Below the pieces are notes generated by a model. That model saw only the letters and a list, made by a program, of their open reading frames with translations. It was not told where the DNA came from and did no database searches. From Heliocybe sulcata (Eukaryota; Basidiomycota; Agaricomycetes; Gloeophyllales; Gloeophyllaceae), in assembly GCA_004369045.1 (NCBI GenBank), contig ML213517.1, forward strand, positions 688,757 through 752,756: DNA of 64,000 nt. Reading direction: 5' to 3'. Position 1 is the stretch's first letter. Each line of letters begins with the position of its first letter. The translations under genes were made by a program, and so were the position numbers. Of the stretch, positions 33,687-46,162 are shown one piece after another.

Positions 33687-35922
33687 ATGCCGTCGAGGAC
33701 TAACTCCTCCCCTTCCCCACCGGACCTCGGCACGTTCATCGATGATGGTGCCCTAGAGCTCGTCGAAGTCTTAGGCTATGGTGGTTATGGTGTCGTCTAT
33801 CGCGCCGTCTCATGCGACAACACTTCCTATGCAGTCAAATGTCTTATTCATGCTCACATGCACGACTCGTCTCGTCAGCGACAAGTCCACCTCCGCGAGA
33901 TCTCTCTACACCAGCGCAGCTCTGCTCACCCCAACATCGTCACTCTGCACCGCGTGATCGAAGAGCATGATTACACGTGGATCGTCATGGACTATTGCAG
34001 CGACGGCGACTTGTTTTCTCAGATTCTTAACCACCGTCGCTATCTCGGGAGAGCGCGACTCATCAAGCGGGTCTTCCTTCAGCTGCTCGACGCAGTTGAA
34101 TATTGTCACTCAGTTGGCGTCTATCATCGCGACCTGAAGCCGGAGAATGTCTTATGTTTTGACGAAGGCCTGCGCCTGACCATCACTGACTTCGGCCTCG
34201 CCACGACCGATAAGATCAGCGACGAGTTTCGCACTGGCAGTATTTATCATATGAGTCCTGGTATGTTTTTATCTCGGCGTCATGTCGGCTTTACTGATCG
34301 TGTGTTTAGAGTGCAGGGGCGGCGCCTTTGCTCCCACTGGGACGTATTCTCCTATGTTCAATGACATATGGTCACTTGGTATCATCCTCCTTAACATCAT
34401 TACTGGTCGAAACCCCTGGCGGTCCGCCGCCGACTCTGATCCAACATTCCGTGCCTACCTACAGAATCCCGCCGGATTTCTCCCGACCGTCCTTCCGATC
34501 TCCGAGGAGGTTAACGCCCTCCTGGTACGGACACTGGAGGTCGACTGGCGGAAGCGGATAACCCTTCCTGAGTTGCGCAGAGCAATCAAGGGAGTCCGAT
34601 CCTTCTATTCCAACGACGTCATCTTCCAGGGCAGCATGGCTCGTTGTCCTTGGGAGGCAGACATCGATATCGAGAATGATTCGCAGGAGGAGGAGGACAC
34701 TCCAGATGCGAAGTTCGTGTCGCACTGGAGCAAGGACACGGACTCGGAGATGATTTTTGCGACCGCATCGCAGGTGGACTCCCAATGGCTGGCGAATTCA
34801 CCCGCGGCTCCGTCGTGGGACGACTCGTTCATCCGTTCCGCGTCGCCCTCTCCAACATCATTGCGGAAACCTCGGTCGAGTCTCAGAACGCCGGCATCTA
34901 CTCACTCCATGCCGTCGCCTGTGGGCTCGATACCTTCATTACCTGCTACACCTCGTTATCACGACGCCGAGCTCGACGCCTCTTACGACATGGTGCCTGC
35001 AAAGCCCTTGCTCACCATCAATACCGTGTTTGGTCACACCGAATACGAAGTCGCGGACGCCAACGCTATGGTCTCTCCTGGATCATCAGCTATGCAGACG
35101 GCAATCGAGAGTGCCATCGAGAGTATGGCAGACGCTTGGGATTCGAGGTACTTCTTTACCAGCGCCACGTCGCCCTCGAAGGAGTCGACGATGATGGAGT
35201 CTGCCATCGACGTCGGGTTGGACTTTGTCATGAACGATGAAGACGTACTCGACACATGGACGTACTCCACGACGGAGGCGACCGAGTCTGTCGCCTACAT
35301 GTCGTCTCAGTCGACGTCCTTCGGGCAGCGGAGTACCGTCACGGGCATCGGGCTCAACTTTCAGACGCGGTACTCTTCAGAGGTCGATGAAGAAGTTGTT
35401 GAGGACCGCAAGGCGCCCGTCTTCATACCCTTTCCTCAATCCGCGCGCAGCATGTCGGTGTTCCAGTTCGATTTCACGCCGCAGCCAGTACCTCTGACGT
35501 CTCCTTCCCCGCCGTCCTCGATGAAGTCTCGAGACGGGAAGTCCAAGGGGTCCAGTATATTTAGTCCCATCAAGTCCGCTTTCCTCCGGTCCTTTTCTCC
35601 CACTTCCTTCACCGTGCAGCAGTCGTCGCGGGTGGAGAAGCAACGCCCCCTTACGCCTGGGTCCCTGTTTGATTCATCCAGCCCCTCCAGCACCGCCTTC
35701 CAGGGCTCGTCATCTCAATGCACTAACCCATTTTCTTCCCAATATCTGTCGTCGCCCTTATCGTCCCCCATGGTTACATCTCCAACATCGTCACCTCCTA
35801 TGACTACAGCCATTTCGGCCAGCGTAGCTTGCCGGAAGGCTAGCACTTCACGACTCCACAAAAGACGACGCTGGTTCTCCCTCTCTCGCGGCAGGCTCCT
35901 AGGAGCTGCTTGCGGCGCATAA
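33687..35922 (+). CDS. Ran1/Pat1-like serine/threonine protein kinase (728 aa)
   Basis: Exons 33687-34260 and 34310-35922, with a 49-nt intron, encode 728 aa. The kinase domain occupies about residues 22-285: glycine loop GYGGYGVVYRA, AVK with Lys51, catalytic HRDLKPEN, DFGLAT, then YHMSPE and NDIWSLGIILLNIITGRNPW. The last block, with a TF-x-Y insert after it, is typical of the fungal Ran1/Pat1, Ksp1 and Sks1 group. These kinases control meiosis entry, nutrient response and filamentous growth. The C-terminal 430 residues are Ser/Pro-rich and probably disordered, as in Ksp1. The retained-intron reading also has an in-frame start in exon 2, but the spliced model restores the activation segment perfectly. 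Confidence 0.9.
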
Positions 35923-36320
35923 TGCATTGCATTGGATTCATAATCACGCATAACCTTATTCGATCACGGCTTGGAACGAACCTTAGATTATGACAGGCAG
36001 TCTGGCCGCTGTCCTCGCATTGCATCTACATGTCTGCATGGTTGCGTACACTGGTGTACGATATTCAACGACTTAGGCGCATTTGTATATTAGCATAATC
36101 ATCACTCAATGGATCCCATCACGTTCACGTACCTATCTGCATGTGCGTGCCGCACTATGGGCCTGAGATTGTGTGACAGGGTAAGTTAATAGCCTTCAGC
36201 CACGCGTTTTACTCGAGGCCCGGAAACGAGATTTCACTTCTGGCGTTTTTCGATCGTTGAAGGGATATCATGGGACCAGCAATAACATTCGAGAACAGCA
36301 ATATCAAGTACGGGTCGAGT
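35923..36320. other. Spacer between convergent 3' ends
   Basis: About 400 bp between the 3' ends of the Ran1-like kinase and uS5m genes. Nothing else seen. Confidence 0.5.
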
Positions 36321-37334
36321 TCACCAAGTCCGGAGAGGCACTAGTCTTCTGCCGCGCTCCCGCTCGACGTCACGGCTCGACCGTACACCTGAACCCTTGT
36401 CCAGCCTCCGCGCACCTCCCCCAAATCCATTGCCCATACCAAGCGGCGCGTTCCCGGAATGCAGCATCCGGAAGAGGGTCTTGATGACGTTCATCTTGTT
36501 CCGGCTCCCCCACACCTTCGCGCTGCAGTCTTTGATCCCGGCAGCCTTGAGAACCTGATGGATCTGGGACTGACAGGCCAGCCCGAAACCGACAGGTCGA
36601 GGCCGCAAGATAATTTGCGTCGCACCGAATTTCGAGTTCATCTCCGTGAAAATGGTCCGCTCCTCGAAGCGCTCGACGAAGTCCATATTGCGTACGGCCT
36701 CCTTTAGAGCTTGCTCCTGTGCCTCGGGCACTTCCTCAGCCTTCCCCTCCCCATAGCCCACTAGGCCATTGCCATTGCCCACAACGACAAGGCACTGCAT
36801 GCGCTGAATGCGCCCCTTGCCTGTTTGCTGTGTGACACGCCGCGTAACGAGGAGGTATTGGTGCAGCCGGTTAATCTCCTCCTTGGAAATTGACATCGTT
36901 ATCTTCCAATCCACATCCTCCTTTCCTTGTTGTTTTTGCACATCCACGCGTTCATCGTCATCTACGTCTTCTAGCTCCCTGTTCATGCTCTCCAGAAACA
37001 TGGAAGAGTCATTCCGGATAATAACTCTTGACTTGTGCTTCGCGCGTAACGGTTCGAGTTCCTCGGCCTGAAATGAATCGTAATATGGATGGTATGTCAA
37101 GAGGTTGGGGTATTCTTCCGGGTCTTCAAGCGCGTCATCTTCCTCGGGCTCTGCAGAGGCGGGCTGTGTGCTCCCGTCCTGGGACTCCGGGCTAGTGGTA
37201 GGTGGGCTAGGTGTTGAATAGGCGCGAACATATTTCGAACAAGACGACGAGGGGGAAGCTTTGCAGCTTGGGCGACTCTGTCGCAGGCCTGCCTTGCAGA
37301 GTTGGGCAAGCCTTTGCATTCCGGCAGTGCACAC
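36321..37334 (-). CDS. MRPS5: Mitochondrial ribosomal protein uS5m
   Basis: A single exon encodes 337 aa (or 332 from the second ATG at 37319). The first 45 residues are Arg/Ser/Ala-rich without acidic residues, like a mitochondrial presequence, and are followed by a variable acidic linker. From about residue 160 come the S5 double-stranded-RNA-binding fold (TRRVTQQTGKGRIQRMQCLV then GNGNGLVGYGEGKAEEVPEA) and the S5 C-terminal domain (GFGLACQSQIHQVLKAAGI-D). The protein is part of the small mitoribosomal subunit near the mRNA entry. Length and domain order are as expected for fungal Mrps5. Confidence 0.93.
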   Translation of the reverse strand: MCTAGMQRLAQLCKAGLRQSRPSCKASPSSSCSKYVRAYSTPSPPTTSPESQDGSTQPASAEPEEDDALEDPEEYPNLLTYHPYYDSFQAEELEPLRAKHKSRVIIRNDSSMFLESMNRELEDVDDDERVDVQKQQGKEDVDWKITMSISKEEINRLHQYLLVTRRVTQQTGKGRIQRMQCLVVVGNGNGLVGYGEGKAEEVPEAQEQALKEAVRNMDFVERFEERTIFTEMNSKFGATQIILRPRPVGFGLACQSQIHQVLKAAGIKDCSAKVWGSRNKMNVIKTLFRMLHSGNAPLGMGNGFGGGARRLDKGSGVRSSRDVERERGRRLVPLRTW

Positions 37335-37525
37335 AGATTAGCGTACAAGTCGAAAGTAGATTTCTCCTTCTATTGCTGTGGGAAAAGTGAGTCTAACCGC
37401 ACGACTTCTCAGTCACTTTAAGCTCCGCTTCTGTAGCGTATTCCTGGTGGCTGGGCTAGTAGTCTGGTAGTGGAATGCATCACTGACCGCTTGCGAGGCC
37501 TGAGCATACTCAGTCACTTACTGTC

Positions 37526-38400
37526 ATGAACTCTAACGACAATTCCGAGAATTCAGCCAGATCGCAACTGGTAGGCTCGGATATTGACAGCTTATATGGT
37601 GTTATCGACAAAGACAAGTAAGCTCGGCCGCAATAGGTCGCCTTACACTTGCAGACCTGTTTGTAACCAGTGAAGCCAAGGGTGTACGGGCTTAACCTGA
37701 CCATTCCAGAGGACGCCAAAGCAGTCGTGAAGCCTTGGGATGAGCGCGAAGACACAACCCTATTTGCGGAGTCGAATGTGGATGATCAAGTGCGCTTGAT
37801 CACAACTCCTGATTACGCCCAACCACTGAGGCACCCGGCCGTCGTCTTGTCAGCTGATCATTCATGTACCCTTCACGCAGAACGTGAGGGTGAAGTCAAT
37901 CCTAGTGAAGCTAGGTGCGTTGTCTCCTCGTCTTACTATTGCATGGTGCAGAACTCCGATTCTTACTGGTGTTCCCTCAGGCAGAGGCGACGTCGCGCCC
38001 CGCCGTTTACGGATATACGCGAACCATCCTACGATTGTCGACTTCGCGGAAGCGGAAGCAATCACTCCCCAGTTGGATCTATCGCTATTAGATGAAGCGG
38101 GCGTGACGGAGTATCCGTTACGCGTCGCTGCATTCGCCAACATCAACACGCTCTCGATATTCTTCGTAAGTATGCGACATCCTCTCACCGTGTCTCAGCG
38201 CTCACTGGACCTGTGTGCAGAGTGAGTCGACAGGAGGTGATGCCTCGAGGATCTATTACGTTGGCTTCAAGGGGGACACGCGGACTCCTCGCAAGGAGGC
38301 GAATACGCAGATGCTCGTCCCTGCTGAGAATTCGGCGCAATCCCGGATCCTAGATAGAGTCATGGAGAAAGCTGGAGCTAAGCAGACTACAGCGCGATAG
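37526..38400 (+). CDS. PITH-domain protein (208 aa), PITHD1/TXNL1-C like
   Basis: Five exons (37526-37617, 37681-37789, 37854-37914, 37981-38165, 38221-38400) join in frame into 208 aa. The sequence reads as a complete PITH (DUF1000) domain: SLYGVIDKDKVYGLN, VVKPWDEREDTTLFAES, VPFTQNVRVKSI, RIYANHPTIVDFAEAEA and a terminal YYVGFKGDTR. In thioredoxin-like protein 1 the same domain binds the 26S proteasome. Stand-alone forms such as PITHD1 exist throughout eukaryotes, and this protein has no thioredoxin domain in front. Probably cytosolic or nuclear. Confidence 0.9.
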
Positions 38401-39194
38401 TTCTCTTTGACTAGGCAGAGCTGGTTAGGCCTCAGGCTTGGTGTATTTGCGGATATTTGCGTTAGGCTGTCGCTATAACGCTGTGCAAGATTCAGGTGAG
38501 AATATCGCGAACATGGGTGGTGACCTGCCTATGAGGTGAGGCAAATTGCCGTTCTTACTTGAAGAATGGTTACCCAAGTACAAATAATCCACACTCATGC
38601 CTCTCGACCCTATTCAGCAAGTAAGTTACTTGATATATCATGATTCAAGTTATTTGATTTCTATGAAGCTTACATACATCTATCGTTCTCCCAACACTTC
38701 ATTTACCCATAATTCTGGTCCACCCCGTCCACGAGGTTTGCGCTTTATCTGCTATGCAGCGAGCCTTGAGCTCGGCACTGCACAGGCACCAACATACTAT
38801 ATGGCTTATGGGCCGTCAACATTCTACTCTGCCAATCATTATTCGAGGGGCAATATTTACTGGCTTTGAAGGTATTCTCCTTACTCTTCTGAAGGAGAGT
38901 GCCTCCCTTCATCGATAAGTTGGGTCAGAGCTCTTTCGCCTTGTCATCTCTCATTCCAAGTTGACTCGGGCAGTGTCCTGACCAAGTCACGACACCTCAG
39001 GGTCATCTGCCAGCACGAACACGTACTGAAACAGCTGCCATCATGCCATTCGTCGATGTCTGAAGCCATATACCTACTGATCCGACGTTTTTCCGGGGTC
39101 CAATACATCCGCCGCTTGCGATGGAGTTCTTGCTTGCCTCTGACTGCGTACGGATATAACTACCTCGTCTTCGAGCTTGAGGTTCAGGATCCCC
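38401..39194. other. Intergenic, nothing recognised
   Basis: About 800 bp. The left part is the 3' flank of the PITH gene; the right part should contain the MFS promoter. No gene recognised. Confidence 0.5.
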
Positions 39195-41232
39195 ATGTCA
39201 GAAGCCATCGACCTCAAGACTCTTCGTAGTCCTAGCCCTAGCCGCTCGCCACAAGTGCAAGGACAGGCGAATGTTTCGAAGGTGAATCTTGACGACGGTT
39301 CCGGTTTGACTGAGCGAGCTCGAGTACATCGGGAAGAGCAGGAAGACACCAGCGTCTCTCCAGACACGACTGATGTGCCCTCTAAATCGGCACGCACCAA
39401 AGCGCATGTCCAGTTTATCGCACTCTGCTACTCTTTATTCCTGGCCGGATGGAATGATGGCACTACTGGTCCCCTCTTACCCCGAATACAGACAGTATAC
39501 CACGTAAGTGTGCCACCAATATGGATCAAACGTGGCCTTATGACTGACGTCATAATAGGTCGGTTTCGCGGTTGTCTCTCTCATCTTCATCTCAAACTGT
39601 ATCGTGAGTCGACCGGTGCCGTGTATGTCGGAGATCCTGATACTCTGGTCCAGGGATTCGTGGCCGGTGCTACCGCAAACGTCGCACTGACGCACAGATT
39701 GGGTTTCGGAAAAGTACGCGCATATACGCAGATATTTTCCGAAATTAACGCCGAGCATCCTACGCAGGTAATCGTGATAGGTATGACATTATCGAAGATA
39801 CATGCAAAATGGCTTCACAACGTGGGCTCTGGCAGGTGCCTCCCTTCAGGCAATCGCCTACATCATTCAAGCACCTGGGCCACCGTTCCCCGTGTTCGTC
39901 ATAGCTTTCGCGATCAATGGCTTCGGCATTGCTCTACAAGTGCGTCTCATGCAACCTTCTTTCGCCATTTACTATACTGATCACTGCGACCAACTATGCC
40001 AGGATGCACAAGCAAATGGCTTCGTAGCCAGCTTGAAGGATAGCCCCACAACGAAGATGGGCATCATGCACGCTGTATACGGTCTGTCCCTACCCTAGCC
40101 AACTAGGCGTCCCGACAGAGAAGTCTGATAAGTGACGTGGTAAGGCGTTGGTGCTTTATGCTCGCCGCTCGTCTCGACGCAGTTCGCGCAGATGCAACAT
40201 TGGTCATACCATTACTTTTGCTCCCTTGGCGTCGCGTTGTCATGCGCAGTGATACTGGCAGTAGTATTCAGATTCAAGACGCAGGACGGTCCGTATCACC
40301 TCCCCCGCTGAACTATCGTCCTCCTAGTTTCGGTGCTTGATGCTCATACACATATCGCTTTCCGTTAGAGTGTTACGCGGATATCGGCCAAGCTGCGAAC
40401 GAATCTGGCGAGAGTGCTGCCAGTGATTATAAGCAGATATTCAAGCTCAAGGCTGTCCACATGCTTGCGATATTCGCGCTCATATACGTCGGGGTGGAGG
40501 TCACCATTGGAGGTACGCCCTTCCTCGAAATCATTTGTGCGCGTTCACAGATGCCGCTGTAGGCTGGACTGTGACCTACATCATCGACGTGCGGCACGGA
40601 GGAGCATCGTCCGGATACATATCTTCCGGCTTCTTTGCAGGTAAGCATTAGGCTTCTCTCACATCGCAGATATCAGTTTGACGTCGAGTCGTGATCAAAA
40701 TGCAATCGCAGGGTTGACCTTCGGACGAGTGGCTCTCCTGTGGGTAAATCACAAGGTGACCATATCTATGCTTAGATGGCCGCAGAGTCCAGTTGCTAAA
40801 GCTTCATAGGTTGGAGAACGCACAGTCCTCTTCATCTACGGCCTACTCGCCGTCGGCTTGGAGCTCGTGATTTGGTTAGTTCCCTCCCTCATCGGCGGCG
40901 CCGTCACCGTCTCCATCGTCGGCATCCTCCTCGGCCCCATGTACCCCATCATTATGAACCACTCGGGGCGTATCCTCCCGCGGTGGCTCCTCACAGGTTG
41001 CATTGGCTGGATTGCTGGCCTAGGACAGGCAGGGTCAGCGCTCATCCCGTTCATAACCGGCGCTTTCGCGAGTAAGTTCGGGATTTCTAGTTTACAGCCC
41101 GTGTAAGTGTTCTCTCCGTTGCTGCCCAGGGTTATATTTCACTCTGACGACACCGGTAGGCTTGTGACGATGATGGGCTGCATGCTTGTTTTGTGGGCTA
41201 TCGTGCCCAATAGTCCGCGTCGTCCTGATTAG
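39195..41232 (+). CDS. MFS transporter, BSC6-like
   Basis: A multi-exon gene (about a dozen introns of roughly 50 nt). Pieces that join in frame include an acidic/Ser-rich cytosolic N-terminus of about 75 residues, FIALCYSLFLAGWNDGTTGPLLP (helix 1), VGFAVVSLIFISNC, FVAGATANVALT, YIIQAPGPPFPVFV, GFGIALQDAQANGF, YGVGALCSPLVSTQFAQ, YVGVEVTIGGW, and LLGPMYPIIMNHSGRILP. It ends VPNSPRRPD. The W-N-D-G-T-T-GPLLP start and the GPMYP segment are landmarks of the fungal BSC6 group of the major facilitator superfamily. The substrate is unknown; the location is presumably the plasma membrane or vacuole. The gene looks intact. Confidence 0.85.
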
Positions 41233-41402
41233 ATATAGAGGATACGCACATAACATCGCAACGATAATGAAATAAAGATATGACAAATCATCACGATGGA
41301 AGCGTTCAACGTTCAGACATAAAGTATACCGCCAAAGCGCTGCGTCAAGTTAGATACAAGAATCTCGAACATGATAAATGCAAGTTCCTGTCTCCCATTG
41401 TC

Positions 41403-43917
41403 TCACCGTTTACGTCTCGTGCTTGTTTTCATAGTCGGTGCTGCCGTCCTTCTAGTCTGCCGCGAAACCTCCGGCGACGCCGTCAAGCCCCCGGACGAAG
41501 CCGTCGATAATCGCGACGATCTTCTAGGCTGGAAGGTCGAGTCGCCCTCCTCACTGCTCGCCCTCGACGATCTGCCCTTCCGCGTCGGCTTCACAGGCGA
41601 GGCAGGCAACGGCGGGACCTCGTCCTCGTCCTCTTCCTCATCCGTGATTAGCGTTCCAGGCAACGTCTGAGTGTCCTTCTTCTTCTTCGCCGGTGCCGGA
41701 TTGCTGTCGTTTGTCCGACCTCTACTACGCTTAGGCGTTGGACTCTGACTCTGACGGCCATTGCCATTGGTGAACATGGCGGCGGCACTTGCGTTAGTGT
41801 GGGAGGACGCGAAGAAGTTGTGTTCTGGGGACGGGTCTGGCTCGGGAGACGGCGTATCAATCGACTCGTTAGGGTCGAACGCGCCTGGGACCTTTCGCTG
41901 CGACTCTGATAGAGATTTGTCGGCTTTCTGCGGTGGCGGTGCGCTGGCAACTGGGGCAGGTGCTCTGGAGGTTCCAAAGACGGATGCTGAGAATTCAGTA
42001 GTCGGGCCATCCTCGCGCTGCATCGGCACAGGTTGCTCTTGTTGAGGTGGACCTTGGTCTTTTGCAGGTTCCGCTACAGGCTGCTGCGTACTGGCGTCTG
42101 ATGCAGGTACCATCGTAACATCCCTATCATTTTCCTTTTGTTTTTCTTTCTCCGATATGGCCAAGGAGGGCGGTGTAGGCGGCCTCTCGATATCCATAGG
42201 CGTCGGCGCAGATATCCGACGCTCAGTCAATCTGGCTGGAAGCTTGACCTGCTTCTTTGACGGGTTGAAAAAGGCGTTCGGTCTCGTGTTCGCGCTGCCC
42301 TTCTCGAAGAGCGAGCTCGCTGGCCGCTTTTGCCCAATGCCCAAGAAACCGTCGGGCATTCGAGTAGCGCTAGAGCTAGCCTGATTGCGGATCTGGGGAA
42401 TAAGCGGTGGCGACGGGCCACTGGATGGCTTGATAGTGTCGAATATCGTCGTCTTCTGTACTAGCTTGGGCGCTGCCACGGCGCTATTGCGCGGGGGCGA
42501 AATATTCGTCTGCGACCTGTTGCCAGACCTACCAGGACTGCCATTCACCGGCAGTGGCGCACGATCGGGATTCCAATTCATGCTGAGCCGGGCGCTGGCA
42601 GGCCTGACTTTGCCTAAGGACAGCTGCTCCAGCTCTTCTTCGAGCATTTGGCGCTCAATCTCGGGCATGAGCGTCATGAGTTCGTCGAGCATCTTCCGCC
42701 GCTCTGCTGCCATTTTCTGGGCCACAGCGAGGCTCGAGCCATCTTGGCCGGGGTGTGTGTGGCCAAGGGTGCGCAGTGTGAACTGGCGGTCGTATTTGAT
42801 GGCAGCAGTGTACTCGCCCACGCGCACGAGCCTGACACAGACGAGGTCCTGCAGGATGGGAATGGAGATCTGGGGGATGTGTTCTGGAGGGTGCAGGGCG
42901 AAGTCTTGTAAGATGTCTTCTTCAAAAGAGTTTAGCGGGAAGGAGAGGAATTGTGTCAGGGCAAGCGGGCAAGGTTCGGCTGTACGGTGTCATATCATAA
43001 GTCAGAACATAGAGAACCTGGTCAAATTATGATGAGCGTACGCGATAACATCCACTGCAAGATTCTTCGGATTAAGGTGGTGCGCATCTCGCTCTGCTGC
43101 AGGAAGCTTCGTTGGTATTGCCACGCCTCCCATAAACTCGACTCGGCCAGCGCAATTAGGTAGATGGTGATGTCGTGCGGAGCCATTAAATGCGGTCGCA
43201 CGGTGCGCACGTACTGGCGAATGAGGCTGTTGGCGTCAGGTTCGAGACTGAGAACCTCCATGATCTTCGGTATTTCATTCCGCTTTATGCGGGGATCAGA
43301 AAGGTAGCTGATGGCTCTCTGCGTGAACAGGTCATGAAATCTGATATACCGCAAAGCATAGTATATTACTCACTGGAATATGATTTGCATTGTCCAAACA
43401 CCAATACGCCGCTGCTACACCCACAAACTGCGGCGGCACCGTCTTATGCTCCACGTAGTCCTCCGCCCTATCATCAGTGTAGAATCTGAGCAAGTAATAG
43501 TATAGGCAGTCGCGCTTCAGGGTGTCATAGCTGGTGTGGTCAATGGCTTCGAGTAGACGGTGGAGAGCGTCGAGGTCCGCAGGTGGATATAGAGAGCCGG
43601 GATCCGCAACGCTGCCCATGCGCAGCAGCAGGTCAAAGAGAAGGTTATCCGATAGTTTCGCCCGTCGCATTTCAATTTCTTCTCGTCTGGAGGGTGACCA
43701 AGGAAAGGATTCCGGTGGACAGTTGAAGTACGCCCATGGGTCGCGGGCTGTATTCCGCTGCTGCTGCTCTGGCCCCTGCTCTTCGTCCACGTCGAAAGTC
43801 ATGCTAATCTCTTCAATCTAACCCACAGATAATCTCAAACGCGTCCAACTCGCCCTGATGAAAGGGACTCACACTTGTGTCCATTCCTCCGTCAGACGCG
43901 TCGGGCTCGGGCTGCAT
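41403..43917 (-). CDS. ELYS-like domain protein (780 aa)
   Basis: Exons 43917-43873, 43817-43374, 43318-43042 and 42979-41403 join in frame into 780 aa. Residues about 30-330 match the ELYS-like helical domain: DPWAYFNCPPESFPW, RRAKLSDNLLFDLLLRMG, LHRLLEAID-YDTLKRDCLYYYLL, QYVRTVRP, and IPILQDLVCVRLV-YTAAIKYDR. The second half is Ser/Pro-rich and low complexity, with Lys/Arg clusters (PTPKRSRGR) that could contact DNA. In animals ELYS seeds nuclear-pore assembly on chromatin; fungal homologues are pore-associated. The start at 43917 is chosen because the short first exon splices in frame (MDTS|IEEIS) and has an ATG with no upstream alternative. Confidence 0.88.
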
Positions 43918-44411
43918 TGTGAAGAATGTCTTTGAGCGCTACTTGCAGAAAGGATTCTTCGACTCGTTTTTGCTGGCGTTGGTCGCGAGGAGCTGAGTGT
44001 CTTGCCACCGCACCTTAGCAGGCGTGAGGTGGTTGAGGTCGAACGTTGAAATCCTCGATGTGGCGCGCGTTAGGCGCGCGGACTTCGTGCGAAACAGCGT
44101 GACCCTTCTCGATCAGTCCTCTTGTTTACGCTTAAGTCTTGCAAACTCTTTGTCTCGCAATTTCGGCCTACTAGGGACTGTTCTGCCTCGGAGTTAAAGC
44201 TAAACATTGTCGCCACACTGAGCAGCTCGAGTCAAATTTCAGTTGGCTGTTGCTCTGTATACTAACGGATGCATACGCTTGCTGAAGCTCATCCGCGGGA
44301 TTTAACATTGGTTTTTAGGCTCTATTTCTTAAGCAGGACTAATACGACAGATAACACCGCTCTTGTTGTGGTGGCATCTACACTCGTTCCCTGGCCGCTG
44401 CCGCTGTGAAG
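43918..44411. other. Intergenic, nothing recognised
   Basis: About 500 bp upstream of the ELYS-like gene and downstream of the PLP enzyme gene. A short GCGCG-rich inverted stretch lies near 44064-44076. Confidence 0.5.
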
Positions 44412-45404
44412 TTATCCCTTTATGACAGTCCATGACATGGGTGCATCCAGATCCACGTTCCCTCCACTCCAAAGGACGCCGACATTCCCTGTAATCCCAG
44501 AACTCTTCCACTTCTCTGAAAAGAGTACGACAGCAACACCAACCGCAGCACTGGGCTCGATAACCATCTTCATCCTTTCCCATACCAGCTTCTGTGCCAT
44601 CACTATCTGTCGCTCGCTCACAGTGATCACGCCCTCCACATTCTTCCGTATGATGTCAAAGTTTCGCACCCCAACCGGTGTCCTGAGGCCATCTGCGACG
44701 GTCGTCGTCGAGACACGCTCGACGCGCGTGCCCGATTCGAAGCCCCTGAAGCAATCATCCGCCAGCTCCGGTTCAGCAGCATAGATCGGTATGCCATGCG
44801 CCTTTGCTACGATGCTAGATCCCGCCAGCAGGCCTCCTCCCCCGACCTGGACGACCAGTGCATCAAGAGGCTTTCCCAGCTCTTTTGCCTGCGTGATCAT
44901 CTCCAGCACCGCCGTCCCTTGCCCCGTGATGATATCGTAATGATCGTATGGAGGGATGAAGTACGCCCCCGTTCTCTGTCTGACCTCCTCGCAGACACGT
45001 TCGCGGTCTTCTGCAAGGGGAGGAGAGAGGATGACTTCTGCGCCATAGCCCTTCGTCGCGTTCTTCTTGATCACTGCACTCGTCTCTGGCATGACAATGT
45101 ATGCTTTGGCACCCTTCGCTTTCGCCGCGATGGCGAGCGCTTGCGCATGGTTCCCAGAGCTATGGGTGATCACACCCTTTGCCAGCTCGGACGGGGACAG
45201 CTTCGAGACTGCATAAGTCGCGCCGCGGATCTTGAAGGCCCCGCCTTTCTGCAGGTTTTCGGCTTTGAAAAGGAGCGTGGTGCCGTCTGGGGCGAGGGCG
45301 GAGAGTGACTCGGAGGTCAGAACAGGAGTCCTGTGGATAGGAGAAGCTGACAGGACTGCAGCCGCATTTTCAATGGATTCGAGCGTCGGTATGCTGCTCT
45401 CCAT
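44412..45404 (-). CDS. Serine racemase / threonine dehydratase-type PLP enzyme (330 aa)
   Basis: An uninterrupted 330-aa frame. Fold-type II PLP signatures are present: the lysine segment NLQKGGAFKIRGA (Schiff-base Lys58), SSGNHAQALA for substrate binding, and the glycine loop QVGGGGLLAGS that holds the PLP phosphate. A Ser in LWSGGNVD near the C-terminus contacts the pyridine nitrogen. The length fits serine racemase, or catabolic threonine/serine dehydratase without the regulatory ACT domain, rather than biosynthetic IlvA. Reactions: L-serine to D-serine or pyruvate, and threonine to 2-oxobutyrate; the sequence does not separate them. Cytosolic. Confidence 0.92.
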   Translation of the reverse strand: MESSIPTLESIENAAAVLSASPIHRTPVLTSESLSALAPDGTTLLFKAENLQKGGAFKIRGATYAVSKLSPSELAKGVITHSSGNHAQALAIAAKAKGAKAYIVMPETSAVIKKNATKGYGAEVILSPPLAEDRERVCEEVRQRTGAYFIPPYDHYDIITGQGTAVLEMITQAKELGKPLDALVVQVGGGGLLAGSSIVAKAHGIPIYAAEPELADDCFRGFESGTRVERVSTTTVADGLRTPVGVRNFDIIRKNVEGVITVSERQIVMAQKLVWERMKMVIEPSAAVGVAVVLFSEKWKSSGITGNVGVLWSGGNVDLDAPMSWTVIKG

Positions 45405-45816
45405 GCCGTGTGAAGGATTTCGAGCGATCCGCGATAGATCTAGCGGAAGCCCGGCCCGGTCCTGCCGAACGCTGCTGTGGCTCAGCGTGCCACATCTCTG
45501 ACCGATTATTCATGGCGCGCGGAGCAGCTACCAGCGACGTACGCCCTGAAATGGATAAGTATCAGATCGCTACTGCATGGTACTCGACACTGTCTTCTAC
45601 GCAGTCCACTCGACGGAGCAAATTCATTGACAACATTGTGGACTGAATTAAGGCGGCAGACGAGACAGGTAGGCTATACATATTCATTAGGTACACATGC
45701 GGAGAGACTTTTGGATTGACTAAGCCAATGATTAGAGGCTTTATATGCAAGATGAACGCATTCGAACCGCTCACCATCGTACAACAGCCATCAGCTTTAA
45801 ACTTCAAATATGCGTC
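45405..45816. other. Intergenic; left edge of the inverted duplication
   Basis: From about 45615 the sequence is the inverted counterpart of 21404-21610. The left part should carry the promoter of the PLP enzyme gene. Confidence 0.5.
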
Positions 45817-46162
45817 CTAGACCAGACGCAAGAACTTCCAGTACCGAGTATTAGGAGGCTGTCGCTATGCGTGAGCGGAGATATCATGAAACCGGGCAAG
45901 AGACAAGCATACTGCATTCCCCGGGGCGCTCGTGTCTGGTTTAGAATGACATGTAAGTGATGCAATACATAAGTCGACGAAAAGTAAACAACTGACGTTC
46001 TTCAATACATTCGTACACTGCAACCTTGCGGTCTTTTTCAGACCACACAGAGCACGTGGAGCGCAGCTTCCATTCGTGACTCTTGTCCCATATCATTGTG
46101 GCGGTTTCCAGACCGTTAGCCTGACGGGGCCCGGGGTTGACGACTCGAGATGCAGTAGACAT
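45817..46162 (-). CDS. Stand-alone CBM5/12-like small protein, module copy 4 (76 aa)
   Basis: Exons 46162-45997, 45935-45913 and 45858-45817 encode 76 aa, with exon sizes identical to copy 3 (166, 23 and 42 nt). It keeps the two Trp of the IW-x5-W pair, the CSVW strand, Tyr-x-Cys, His, PP and YWKFLRLV. Many silent and conservative differences from copy 3 show an older duplication under purifying selection. An in-frame ATG 39 nt upstream would add MPPSLLDIQNTV; the start is set by alignment with copy 3. Divergent from the kinase gene at 46852. Confidence 0.7.
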